Part shown: piece after piece, positions 1 to 10,215 of the stretch
Position numbering within the stretch: position 1 is the stretch's first letter
Layout of the letters: each line of letters opens with the position of its first letter
From: Anodontia alba
Lineage: Eukaryota; Mollusca; Bivalvia; Lucinida; Lucinidae
Assembly: GCA_964016985.1 (NCBI GenBank)
Contig: OZ024823.1
Location: 23,877,320 to 23,941,319, forward strand
Length of the DNA stretch: 64,000 nt
Direction of reading: 5' to 3'
Translations under genes and position numbers: made by a program
The notes under the pieces: model-generated
Database searches by the model: none
What the model was told of the DNA's origin: nothing
What the model saw: the letters and a program-made list of their open reading frames with translations, nothing else

Positions 1-56
1 CATCATCATCGTCATCATCATCATTATCATCATCATCATCACCATCGTCGTCGTCG
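1..56. repeat. CAT/CGT trinucleotide microsatellite
   Basis: The window opens with imperfect CAT repeats that turn into CGT repeats. A short TTA run follows near 162-180. Both are simple repeats, and the short reading frames over them carry no coding signal. Confidence 0.9.
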
Positions 57-540
57 TCGTTTCTTTCATGACAATGTAGAAGATTATATTATTAATATTA
101 TTGGTAGTGACAACAATAACAATCGCCAGTGTGTTGTTATTATTGTTACTGCTGTTAGTGGATTATTATTATTATTATTAGAGTGTGTAACGACGTTGTT
201 GCGACAGTGTGTGTTTGCTGGGTATCCATTGATTCTGTAAGCGGACAACGAAGGCCCAGTAGTGGGCCTGTGTTATCCGAAAATAACAAAGGGGCCCTTT
301 TCGTCCGTTGTGCATTATTTATTATTGTCAGTGCACCAAGAATACTTACCTTATACATCGGTGATCGAGCTCAATGTATTTACTAGTTGTTTTCTTATTC
401 TCTGACTTGCGGTTTGTCATGGAGCTCTCATCTTTGTTTCAGGATACATGAAATCTTGAAAAAATAATTTATATATAGTTATTTTTTGTTCGGTGTTGAT
501 CCACTGGTGCGCTAGGGAGCTCCTTTGCTGACCGATCAGT
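57..540. other. Stretch without recognisable gene
   Basis: AT-rich sequence with the small TTA run and no sustained coding signal on either strand. I see no repeat family that recurs elsewhere in the window. Confidence 0.6.
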
Positions 541-542
541 TA

Positions 543-875
543 CAGTTGATTCTCGTTATCTCGAACTCGCTTATCTCGAATAACCGCTTATCTCGAAGTG
601 AGAATCTGGACCCTGTCGAAAAATGAAAATCAAATAACAACAGGTAATAAAATATTGTGGAAAAGAGGAGAAATTGCTCCTAGAGCAATTTCTCCTCTTT
701 TCCACAATATTTTCAATATATCTCTGACTTCAAGAGTCAAATTACACGTATATTTGTCAAATGTGGTTGTTCGAATTATTTTTTCCTCAATTCTGCAAAT
801 CTGATATGTCGAGGTATGGATATCTCGAAGTATTTCAGAGAGTCCCTTGGAATTCGAGATAACGAGAGTCGACTG
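543..875. mobile_element. Tigger/pogo-like non-autonomous element
   Basis: The ends are inverted: CAGTTGATTCTCGTTATCTC on the left, and the reverse complement of the right end is CAGTCGACTCTCGTTATCTC. TA dinucleotides flank the element (541-542 and 876-877). The CAG-TNGA-CTC end and TA duplication are typical of pogo/Tigger-derived elements. A long perfect foldback sits in the middle (about 645-730), and no transposase is present. Confidence 0.8.
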
Positions 876-2063
876 TATTTGTAGATGACACGACCATGAC
901 TCTTCGTATCTCTGACAAGGGCTGTGCTATCACATTATTTATTTGTTTTAACATTTTTTCTTACCCTCATTATAGTTCAGGAGGAAAGTTTTTGTTTAAT
1001 ATTTGTCAGGAATAACTGTTGAAGCCATATGAGTAGAGAGTTTGTTCTTTAAGAACAATCTATCGGCTGCCCATACATGGTGGCGAAATTTGTCACCTCT
1101 ACATGTCATCCTAAAATACCAACAAAAATAAAAAAAAATGAAATGCGTGTTTCATAATTAATTTAACTTACAACTTCAATGCCAAGACATATTAAATTGT
1201 TATTCATAGATAAAATACATTTAATAAGTATTAAAAAAACTTACTTTCTAACTTGCGCAAACTCGGGACAAAATGTTCCCTTTTCTTTTTCATGAGTACA
1301 TAAAATTCCGAAAATTAAAATATCCCAATTCATTCGAATAAAGACATATTTTGGCTCCAAACAGGCTACTCAATTGCTCTATACATATATTTTGACCGTA
1401 CATATATAATGTACTTAGCTGCCTCCTTCGCACGTGCAGTTAGAATACAAACCGGTATCCAGTCCGTTATATATATGAGCGAACAAAATTTTAGTTTTGT
1501 ATATCAGTTTGGGTACGTACGGACATACATTTATTGTGTTTTTATTTGAAATATTCTGGATATTTCAATTAAATTTGCCATATCGATCAATTCGATTCAT
1601 GTATTAATTAATTGTGAGAATTCATACTAAATGTCTAAATAAGATTTATTTGTGAATCCAAAAACGGACGAAGAATATGTTAAGAGTAACAACGTATGAG
1701 AAGAACTGTCAGATAAAAGTGTAGACTGGCTCCAGTCTCCAGTGACCATATATTTTTTCTTATAATCCTGTTTGATAGTCCACTAAAATAAAACCATAAT
1801 GATATCATGACTATAAAGGCTGGCCGCTAGAGTTCGAGATAACGAGGTTCGACTGTATATCGTAAAATTTATCAGTCATTTGCTATTATACACGATTAAA
1901 AATGATTTAAAACCGAAAGCATAGTATATCATCGGGCTGTTTTAATATTTTGTGTAATTTATTCTAAAGGAAATCCGAAAGTGTAAAGTTAAACTCTTTT
2001 CCGATGCCTTGGTAGGACTGCCTTGGAAAGACCAACACTGAGCCGCTTGGGCAAATTAAACCT
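876..2063. other. Intergenic DNA with one Tigger end fragment
   Basis: AT-rich DNA with no coding signal. At 1,828-1,855 there is an isolated Tigger-type right end (TTCGAGATAACGAGGTTCGA followed by CTG-TA) whose partner end I could not find, so it is a truncated element. Confidence 0.6.
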
Positions 2064-2306
2064 GGACCCGAGGTTATAAAACTTTTTTCATGCTCAACTC
2101 AGCTGAGCATGAAATTTATTTTGCTTATAAATCTTAAAATACTGACATTTTTTTAAAACTTCTTTCATGCTCAACTCAGCTGAGCATGCTCAGCTGAGTT
2201 GAGCATGAAAAAAGTTTTAATGGTTGGTATTTTTTATTTTTATGAACAAGTAAAATTTCATGCTCAGTTGAGTTGAGCATGAAAAAAGTTTTATAACCTC
2301 GGGGCC
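2064..2306. mobile_element. PAL6 foldback element, copy 1
   Basis: Both ends carry GG(A/C)CC-CGAGGTTATAAAAC followed by a long A/T stretch and CATGCTCAACTCAGC with its complement. The palindrome CATGCTCAACTCAGCTGAGC recurs inside, so each arm is itself a smaller palindrome. No coding capacity. Related copies lie at 8,813 and 60,434. Confidence 0.85.
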
Positions 2307-2467
2307 AGGATTCATCATAGTATTGAGCCCTTTACTTTGCTTCATCACAGTATTTTTATTATATACGTTTCACTGAGATATTTCTAAGATTAGTTAGTGG
2401 ACCCTTGCGGACCGAATATATATTTGTATTTTGACCTGCATGTTTCGCGCGAATAAAACTGGTTGGT

Positions 2468-2679
2468 TTAACTCTTTCACTGCCACAGGCGATAATAATA
2501 GGCTTTTGCAAACAGCAAAGATCCAGATGAGACGGCTCAATGAGCCGTCTCATCTGGATCTACGCTGTTTGACATTCAGTCTTTCAACTTTGCATATAAA
2601 CGTCTTTCAAAACGATAGTTTGTTAAAATAAAAAAGCAGACGACAAAGGTCGTCTGAAATTTGGCACCGAAAGAGTTAA
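2468..2679. mobile_element. MITE with TTAACTCTTTC ends
   Basis: Inverted ends TTAACTCTTTCACTGCCA and, on the other strand from the right, TTAACTCTTTCGGTGCCA. A perfect central stem lies at about 2,516-2,565 (AGATGAGACGGCTCA and its complement). The TTAA at each end could be a target duplication. Non-coding. Confidence 0.75.
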
Positions 2680-2723
2680 TCCCCCACTAGTTTTCCTCTT
2701 AATTGTTCCTCAACTCTCTTACG

Positions 2724-2784
2724 TTTGGTGTCTCGGGAGGGCTGCATTCGTGATTGTGGCATTTTCTGGTTATCTTCACGCATA
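2724..2784. repeat. Short repeat shared with the LINE interior at 20.57 kb
   Basis: This stretch resembles 20,571-20,620 closely: TTTGGTGTCTCGGGAGGGCT here against CTTGGTGTCTGGGATGGGCT there, followed in both by GTGATTGTGGCA. Read on the minus strand, both copies contain a basic DTKRKR motif. Origin unknown. Confidence 0.5.
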
Positions 2785-5050
2785 TGTGAATGGAAATCCA
2801 ATCGCATTCTTAATTCTGTTCTATATTTCCAGTAGTTTGTTGGCAGGGGTAAATAGAGCAAAATGACATGTTCCCTTTAGTTTTAAATATAGAGTAAATG
2901 TTATGAATAAGCAAATGTTAACTATGATACTGGCTCTCATTTCTTTTTAACGCTTGGGTAAAACTTTCAGCAGACAGCAGATAAAGCCAGAGTGCCAACT
3001 GACACTGAAATTGACATCATCAGATGTAGTGAAATGGATGTGGTTTTCCTTAAATAACTCAAAGTGCAGAAGACAACATTGCACGAAAATGTCTTTTCTT
3101 TAAATTGTGCTAAAATTGATTTAGATATAGGAAAGGGGCATTATTTTCTGAGTTTTACAATAAGGTAGGCAAAACCAGGAGTTCTATTACGTTTCAGGCA
3201 GTTGGACTGTGTATCCACTTACATTTATCATGTACCATTTAACATGGAACATGTACCATCGCACATGAACCATTCATACAGTGAGCCTGTACTATTGAAC
3301 ATGGTCCATGTACCATCGAGCCATGTACTATCAAATATTTTATATAATAACTTCAAAACTCAAGCGGATGACCAAAAGAGCCAATATGAGAAAAACAGGG
3401 CTAATACAGAGAAAAACAAGGCCAATACAGGATTTTTTCCGTATTGGCCCTGCTTGTCATCTGTACGAAGCAGGCTGTTTTGGCTGTAGTGGCAGACGCA
3501 CTACTATAGACTAACTATGTGACCAGTGATGTGTGTGATCAAACTGTGATAGTCCAACAAACGCTTGGGTGGTTCGGTGCTTATCCTGACAACCAATAAG
3601 CGTTCCGTGATTTGGCAGAGGCTATTGACACGGCGGCCGTGCCGATAATAGCAACAAAACAGCCAATAACGCCAATATTCCAAATGCAAGGGGTTGAATC
3701 ACGAGACATGATGCCAGCCTACAAAAATTGCGATCGCCGCCATTTTGAATTTTGTCTCCACTTCGAATTTTATTTCTATCCATTGTCCGTCTGTTTATAA
3801 ACTAAGCATTATTCGTTTAGTGCATAAGGTACACTTAGATGTAGATTTTTAGGTAACACATAGACTCAACGCTCTTTTCCCGTAATAATCAGTAAAAACT
3901 TCGACACAATAATGTGTTTGTTCGACCGCTTCATAAATTGTTGTTATTTTTAATGTTTTCCTGCTTTTCATAATATGTAAACTCTCAAAAAAAATTAAAA
4001 AAAAAAAGAAAGAAAAAACAAGACCAAAAAGAAACAAAGACAAAAACGTACAAACAGTCAAAAATCTTTAAAAAAAAATCTGAAGCAGTAAAATGGATTT
4101 CAGGTAAGCGCACGAAAGTGTATTGTCGTTGTACCTGCCATCTGCATACACTAGTTTTCGGTATTCGGAAAGCATGCCCCCAACCCGCACGCCAATCGGG
4201 GCCCGCGAAATAGATGGGCTGCCTAAAGCCTCCATGGCAGAGCTGCTAGTAACTAAGCAGGACCCGAATTCATGTGATCGGTTCGGGGAAAAGTCCCACA
4301 AATTTGGAGGCAATATCTCTAAACTATAGAAATATTGTCGACTTGGACGTTATATCGCAGTTCATGCAGAAGATTCAGAAGTCAAGCGTGGTCTGAAATC
4401 AAATTCAGTAAGATCTGGCCAACCCACCTATGAAGCATGTGATGATAATTTGGACGGGCATAGGTACCACCTATTAAATTCATATTAGTTGATTAAAAAT
4501 GTTGGTTTTTTTTTTAAATAATAATACTTTTCTATGGCAGGTATAATCATCCGGAATAATATATAAAGTACAGCCTTTGCGGCAACGCGCCACTATGCAA
4601 CCTAATATGAAAATAGGCTTAGCCTAAATGCGAACACAGCACAGATCTATCTGTAGTCTCTTCAAAAGTCCTTCACAGCATCATTAAAGAATGAATATCA
4701 GTATATATAAAGATATATGTAAATCAACACTAAATAATAAAAATAATTAGCAAAATATGTTCGCGACATATATTGACACTCGTTTCTTGTCACTTCGTGA
4801 CGCTTATTAGTGAGACCCAAATTTTGTGAATAACGGTATAATCAAGTCCACCTCAGTCAGTTCTGCCAACTTCCGGTGACAACTTCCGTGAAGAAAAAGA
4901 TTGGTAAGGGCGGTTTCTTCTAAGTATATATCATTGTATGTTACTTTTCCTTGATCATATTCTCAACCGTAGAGCTCACTTCGTTCGCGATGCGCTTCGC
5001 GCGTCGCGAGCTGTGCTTGCTATAATTTAAGAGGCATGGATACATTCTCA
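2785..5050. other. Largely unique stretch, no gene found
   Basis: No sustained coding frame. Within it are short ACATG/GTACCAT repeats (about 3,228-3,330), a hairpin built on GCCAATACAGG (about 3,415-3,455), poly-A runs near 3,988 and 4,070, and a GC-rich imperfect palindrome at 4,970-5,020. None supports a named feature. Confidence 0.5.
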
Positions 5051-5169
5051 AAGGAGCAACCCAGCTGGCACACAACGTTGAAACAACGTCGATTCAACAT
5101 TGATTTTAACGTATTGATGTTGAATCAAGGTTGAATGGACGTTGTTTCAACTCTGTCAGAATTGTTTTT

Positions 5170-5300
5170 TTTCTTTGTTCCATTTTGAAAAAGGTGTCTT
5201 CTCTATAACGGCGTAAATTCGTTTCTTATAGAGTAGACCCCTTTTCAGAGCGGAAATGTTGTGCAGAAAAGTGAATAGGGAGTCACAAAAAGTTGTCTCC
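5170..5300. mobile_element. PAL5 foldback, diverged copy
   Basis: Two arms resembling AGAGTAGACCCCTTTTCAGA face each other across a short spacer, and the GAGTCACAAAAAGTTGTCTCC flank resembles the flank of the other PAL5 copies. Just upstream (5,060-5,155) is a short CAACGTTGAAACAACG repeat. Non-coding and decayed. Confidence 0.55.
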
Positions 5301-5511
5301 TTTGAAAAATGGCGGCAAAAGCTTATGGTGTATCCACTTACCTTAAAGTAAAACGGAACATCCATTCAGGTTTCTGTGTATTTATAGACAACCCGATGAA
5401 TCTACAAGGGCTACATACATGTCTTTTGATGAGAAACACAGGCGAGAAAGTAGTAAGTATAAAAGAGGTATATACGTCGAAACGTTAGATAACGTACCTT
5501 TGGACGCGCCC

Positions 5512-5575
5512 AACGAAGATTCAGATCAGACTGCGCATTCGCAGTCTGATCTGAATCTTCACTGGGCGCATTTTG
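5512..5575. repeat. Perfect short hairpin, GATCAG type
   Basis: AGATTCAGATCAGACTGCG is followed at once by its reverse complement, giving a stem of about 23 bp. It belongs to the loosely related set of hairpins built around a GATCAG core. A PAL1 element begins right after it. Confidence 0.75.
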
Positions 5576-5854
5576 CATCACGAAAACATGCCTATATAAT
5601 TTTAACCCCCATAAACCCCACTTTTATATAGTAAAATTGGGGTTTACAGGGGTATACATTATTTTTCTCATTTCTGCTCAAAACATAGATTGTGGGTACT
5701 CGTTAGAACCGCCTCATCGAGGCGGTTCTAACGAGTACCTACAATCTATGTTTCGAGCAGAATTAAGAAAAATATCAGAATTTTTTCATCTGAAAATTTT
5801 CATTTTTTGGTGGTAAAGTTCTCAATATATTTGAATAGGCGTGTTTTCGTAATG
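5576..5854 (+). mobile_element. PAL1 foldback MITE, copy 1
   Basis: The element starts CATCACGAAAACATGCCTAT and ends with the near complement ATAGGCGTGTTTTCGTAATG. The left arm carries a smaller hairpin (CCCCACTTTTATATAGTAAA and flank). The centre is a near-perfect stem of about 37 bp per arm that includes GATTGTGGGTACTCG. No coding. Thirteen copies of this family occur in the window, some in reverse orientation. This copy keeps five of the six stem CpGs. Confidence 0.9.
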
Positions 5855-6289
5855 GGATAGCGAAGGATACAAATTTTCTTCATGCGGACAACACAGACTG
5901 ATCAGAATGTGCAGTAGCGAAGGCGATTTGTGTTTTCGTTTGGCCCACATGTGGGAAGGAAAGTTTTCTCATGTTGCTGCTCATATGATATTCATGATTT
6001 GGAAATTCCATTCTGCTATATTTCATTATCGAAGGCCCATGTCAGACATTGCATCCCACGGGTTGATCAGGATCTTCTCTGTTCGTCCATATATTCAACG
6101 GTATCTAATAATTCAGTGAGATAACAGCGACAACTCTGATCAAACTGCGAGAATGCATAGGCTGATCTAAGCATTGATAGTGACATTTATAGTAAGGTCT
6201 CTTTTCTTTAGTTGTAAATAATATAATATGGAGCTTGGTTATGACATTATTTAAATGTTACATTCTCTGGGCGAGCCGACGACAGTTTA

Positions 6290-6428
6290 CTGACTTTTTT
6301 CTTCTTCTTTTTTCAGACAATAGGATTTGACATTTCTTGCAAATTGTTTCCTTAGGAGATAATTGAAATGTCAAATCTATATTCTAAGAAAATAAGGAAC
6401 TATACGGTCAGTTAATCGTCTGCTGAAT
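6290..6428. mobile_element. PAL4 foldback element
   Basis: Arms resembling AGGATTTGACATTTCTTGC and its complement flank a short loop, with runs resembling TTTTCTTATTTTT outside them and GTCTGCTGAAT at the right end. Compared with the best copy (45,890) it is decayed. Non-coding. Confidence 0.7.
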
Positions 6429-6499
6429 CAGATCCTGACCTCAAGTTTAGTCAGGGGAATGGAACCGAAAGGGAACAAAACTTTGGAATCTAAAATATT

Positions 6500-6870
6500 T
6501 AAGAACCTTAACATTTTAACCTGTTGAAATTGTAGGTCGCTGACCTTGACCTCTAGATCGCTGACCTTATTCTCTAAATTATTGACAGGACGAGGGTGGT
6601 ACCGTATAAGATTATTTAAAACTTTTGAATTAAAACATTAACCTGTGAAATTGTAGGTCGCTGATCTTGACCTCTAGGTCGCTGACTCTGACCTCTAGAT
6701 TATGGACAGCAGGGATGTACGGTATAACATCATTTAAAAACTTTAAATTAAAACTTTAACCTGTGAAAGTGTAGGTCGCTGACCTTGACCTCTAGGTCGC
6801 TGACCTTGACATCTAGATTATAAGTAGGGTGAGGGTGGGTGGTAATGTATAAAATGTTGGTACTATGCAA
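6500..6870. repeat. Three-unit tandem array, about 120-bp units
   Basis: Three imperfect units each contain GTAGGTCGCTGACCTTGACC or a close variant, followed by a GAGGGTGG-type stretch and ATTAAAAC. Unit spacing is roughly 117-126 bp. It resembles the internal arrays of bivalve pearl-type elements, but I see no clear ends. Confidence 0.7.
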
Positions 6871-6935
6871 AACTTAGGAACAATCTCTACCACGGTTCCA
6901 GATAGGCTATTACAACAGCTGTTATTGTACTTTCA

Positions 6936-7128
6936 CATAGCTCTAGATAAGGCGTTTTTCTTTCACCCGAAAAAAATATTGACATTTTTCTAATTTTTCC
7001 ACGAAAAGATATGTTGTGGGTACTCAGAAGCGCCTCATCGAGGCGCTTCAAATGAGTACCAACAACATATGTTTTCATGGAGAAATAAGAAAAATATTAT
7101 GTAAATAACAGCTCTTATCTCGAACTGT
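6936..7128. mobile_element. PAL2 foldback MITE, copy 1
   Basis: Outer arms TAGCTCTAGATAAGGCG and CTCTTATCTCGAACTG, inner arms ACATATGTTGTGGGTACTC-type, and a central AAGCGCCTC/GAGGCGCTT stem. The layout resembles PAL1 but the ends differ. Non-coding. Ten or so copies and fragments lie in the window. Confidence 0.8.
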
Positions 7129-7735
7129 GCTTTCATCAAGGGTACTAGAAATAATTAGATGACCAAATGAAACTATGATTTATGAGATGTGTTTCTGAGA
7201 ATAACAACAACTGAAACCTCGCTGATTTACCACTTACCTGTTTTCAGATTCTAGTACATTTAGTTCCTTATGAACATAAATAGTTAAAGCAAATGACAGA
7301 TTGTGAACAAATTAGATAAATACACAAATCAGGTTATGGTTATATTGAAAATATTAGAAATTATAAATGACTTAGAATCTTCTCTTCGGAACTTATTAAA
7401 AGCATGATTAATCACTTTAGGAACTATACTGACGCATTCTTATCTTTAATGATCAACTAACGACGACTGTCCACTTGTTTATACTAATTAAGAAGAGATC
7501 AGATCTACCAGTGATTTGCTGACTAATAAATCACAGAATCACAGTTTGGAGGTCAGTTGTAAAGCAGATGGAATCACGAGCGAGTAACGCGATTGATTGT
7601 CGACATACAGCTGACCGATTAACTGCGATTTATTATTCAACAAATCATGCACTAGAGTTGATTGTAACACATGCATTTACCTGACATTATGCTGTCTAAC
7701 GTCAAGGGAAGGACGAATAACGTCGCGAAATGTTA
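7129..7735. other. No gene seen; weak repeat on both sides of a PAL1 copy
   Basis: No coding signal. The segment 7,510-7,670 (TCAGTTGTAA, CGAGCG, ATTTATTA, CAAATCATGCACTAG) loosely resembles 8,110-8,265 on the other side of the PAL1 element, possibly an old diverged repeat. Confidence 0.4.
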
Positions 7736-8013
7736 CATCACGAAAACATACCTATATAATTTTGAACCCCTTAAACCCCACTTTTATATAGTAAAACTGG
7801 GGTTTACAGGGGTATACATTATTTTTCTTATTTCTGCTCAAAACATAGATTGTGGGTACTCGTTAGAACCGCCTCGGCGAGGCGGTTCTAACGAGTACCC
7901 ACAATCTATGTTTTGAGCAGAAATATGAAAAATATCGGAGTTTTATATCTGAAATTTTTCAGTTTTTGGAGATGAAATTTTCTATATATTGGAATAGGCG
8001 TGTTTTCGTAATG
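7736..8013 (+). mobile_element. PAL1 foldback MITE, copy 2
   Basis: Full-length copy with a perfect central stem and all six stem CpGs intact. The flanking bases are ACA on the left and TGT on the right, but an exact target duplication is not resolved. Confidence 0.9.
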
Positions 8014-8510
8014 TAAAAGGCAGGCTCTTCTGTCTTCCGCCCAGTGACTATGTCGTAGAATAAAACACAGTTCTTTACCTTAAACTCGCTGTTAGAAATA
8101 AGCTGTAGCAGTGACTGTTGAGTGATGAATCACATTTTAAAATCGGTTGTAAGTAGACTAAGTCACCAGCGCGCAGCGCAAATGATTTACGTACTTACAA
8201 CTTACCGGCGAATAGGGGTGTATTACCTCACAAATCAGGCATTAGCACTGACTATCCGTGCACTAACTATCCGCATATGCCCGAAGACACGTTTTCGCAC
8301 AGAGCGGTCCATATGACATAATAACCTTCTACTCATCATAAACTCTAAAAATAAACCAGTGATGCTAATTTCTTTCTTTTTATCTAGTCCCGGACTACCT
8401 AGCACCGCCTCCTCCGCAGGAAGAAGAAGATTACATGAACCTACATATTGGTAGAAAAAGCTAAAGAAACATTCAAAGATTTGTTTAAGCTAATAAAAGA
8501 AAGTGTTTCC
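8014..8510. other. No gene found
   Basis: Sequence with no sustained coding frame or recurrent element, apart from the weak similarity to 7,510-7,670. Confidence 0.4.
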
Positions 8511-8514
8511 CCAG

Positions 8515-8690
8515 GGAACTCTGTTTCAAGAAGGACAGTTGTCAGTTTCTGGCAAAAGTATGTGCATGAGTACTGATTAACCCCTAAGGGGACTAAGCAT
8601 GCCCAGGAAAGTTTGGTTTGGTAAACTGACCGGCTCGACATGACCTAACAGTGTTGACTGGGTCGTTAAGCTCCAACCCAACGAATCACC
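8515..8690 (+). mobile_element. SINE-A fragment
   Basis: It matches the body of SINE-A (AAGGACAGTTGTCAGTTTCTGG, then GACTAAGCATGCCC and GTAAACTGACC) but lacks the tRNA-like head, so it is 5'-truncated. It is more diverged than the copies at 37 and 50-52 kb. Confidence 0.75.
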
Positions 8691-8812
8691 TAGGGAACTC
8701 CGACTGTTGGACGTAACCACCTAACGTTCTGAGACCACGATTGTCTGCAATCATCTTGCCGAATCTTTCAACTGTTTAACCGACATCCTTTTATCTACGA
8801 CATCTGGGGCCT

Positions 8813-9052
8813 GGCCCCGAGATTTTAAAACCTTTTTCATGCCTAACTCAGCGGAACATGAAAATTTCACTGTTAATAAATATGAAAATGCCAGCAATAG
8901 TTGGCATTTTCATATTTATTCGCAGTGAAATTTTCATGCTCAGCTATTTTAAGCAGGAAAGAATCTGCAGTTGTTAGTAGTTTGATATTTATTAGCAGGA
9001 CAGTTTCATGCTCAGTTAAGTTGAGTATGAAAAGTTTTATAATCTCGGGGCC
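8813..9052. mobile_element. PAL6 foldback element, copy 2
   Basis: Ends GGCCCCGAGATTTTAAAAC and the complement of AAGTTTTATAATCTCGGGGC. The inner CATGCTCAA-type palindromes are more decayed than in copy 1. A further AT-rich palindrome (TATGAAAATGCCA) occupies the middle. Confidence 0.8.
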
Positions 9053-9124
9053 CGGTTATGGTGCATCACCGACATTGCAGCCTTCAGGTGACTGGATACA
9101 CGATCAGGGATAAAAAAAAACTTT

Positions 9125-9310
9125 GTTAAAATGTTTTTGCCCCTTCTGAAAAGAAGTCTACTCTAAAAGGAAAAAATTTTCTCCCAAGAGAAGCAAATGT
9201 TTTTCTTTTAGAATAGACCCATTTTCAGAAGGGGCTCGGCTGGCAGACCAGACAACAGGAAGTCACAGAAGTCTCGCTTTTACAAAATTGTGGAAAATCT
9301 ACCAAGTGTA
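9125..9310. mobile_element. PAL5 foldback element
   Basis: CCCCTTCTGAAAAGAAGTCT and the inverted AGAATAGACCCATTTTCAGA form the stem, flanking a purine-rich loop. The AGTCACAGAAGTCTC and TCAAATCCCCTT flank is shared with other PAL5 copies at 13.6, 38.0, 43.5 and 52.2 kb. Confidence 0.75.
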
Positions 9311-9400
9311 TCAAATCCCCTTTACTTTCTTCAGGCTATTATATCTGATACGCGGTCCAAGTGCGACACCAACATTACTGCCTTAAAGGCTTCATAGTCC

Positions 9401-9723
9401 TGAAAAAAAAAGACATTTTATTATTCATGTAAGGTTTCAAAAAAAATTAATACAATCATAAAATATCGCTCCTGACAGCCTGTAAAATTTCAGTTGGTCT
9501 CTCGTTTTTGAACTGGATCAAAAAATGAAATAATTTTCCATTGTATCTCTAAATTAATGTCGCCAACATTAATTCAGAGATAAGATAAAAAAAAAAAAAA
9601 AAAACTTCATTTTTTATCCAGTTAAAAATCGCGAGACAAATTGATTTTTTACAGGCTGTCAGATGCCACATTTTGTGATTGTATTAATATCATGTTATCA
9701 GTTTATTAATTTTTTCCTGGATG
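9401..9723. mobile_element. Long foldback with CTGACAGCCTGTAAAA arms
   Basis: The left arm holds CCTGACAGCCTGTAAAATTT and TCTCGTTTTTGAACTGGAT; the right arm is the near complement. The centre is TCTCTAAATTAATGTCGCC with its inverse and a poly-A run. A half copy without the right arm lies at 62,513-62,650. Confidence 0.75.
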
Positions 9724-9756
9724 TAATGTCTATGTTAGAGGAATATGAAGCCTTTA

Positions 9757-9841
9757 ACCCATTTTAGTCTGGAGACCCCAAAAAGGGTAATTGGCAAACA
9801 GTGCAGATCCGGAAAAGGCATCTGATCATGATCTCCACTGT
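9757..9841 (+). mobile_element. Left part of a GATCAG element cut by PAL1
   Basis: It starts AACCCATTTTAGTCTGGAG, then GGCAAACAGTGCAGATC, matching the family with ends TAACCCATTTTAGTCTG at 61,823. It stops exactly where PAL1 copy 3 begins, and the right half is not found after that copy. Confidence 0.65.
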
Positions 9842-10101
9842 CATCACGAAACCATACCTATATAATTTTGACCCCCTTAAACCCCACTTTTATATAGTAA
9901 AACTGGGGTTTATAGGGGTATACATTATTTTTCTTATTTCTGCTCAAAAACATAGATTGTGGGTACTCGTTAGAACCGCCTCGTCGAGGCGGTTCTAACG
10001 AGTACCACAATCTATGTTTGGAGCAGAAATATGAAAAATATCAGAATTTTTTATCTGAAAAAGTTCATTTTTGGTGGTAAAAATTTCGTAATTTCGTAAT
10101 G
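9842..10101 (+). mobile_element. PAL1 foldback MITE, copy 3
   Basis: The left end and central stem are complete with all six stem CpGs kept. The right end is shortened: the usual ATAGGCGTG before TTTTCGTAATG is replaced by a short duplicated ATTTCGTA. Confidence 0.85.
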
Positions 10102-10118
10102 GTTTAGCCATTTTGCAT

Positions 10119-10195
10119 TATTCTATACCAATGACATCTGCTCCCGAAGGACATGTCAGATTAAGCTGAATGTATTGTATTCTATACCAATACAG
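10119..10195. repeat. Short duplication with filler copied from the nearby array
   Basis: ATTCTATACCAAT occurs twice, with a filler between the copies. The filler from GACATCTGCTCCCGAAGG through AGATTAAGCTGAA is identical to about 11,889-11,925 inside the tandem array. This looks like a repaired break patched with array sequence. Confidence 0.6.
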
Positions 10196-10215
10196 CAGAC
10201 GATAATTTGATATTT

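Noticed and set aside
5690..5765. PAL1 stems as microRNA genes
   Set aside because: The stems would fold well, but perfect long arms, many copies and matching MITE ends point to transposon hairpins. Without small-RNA reads I do not call them genes.
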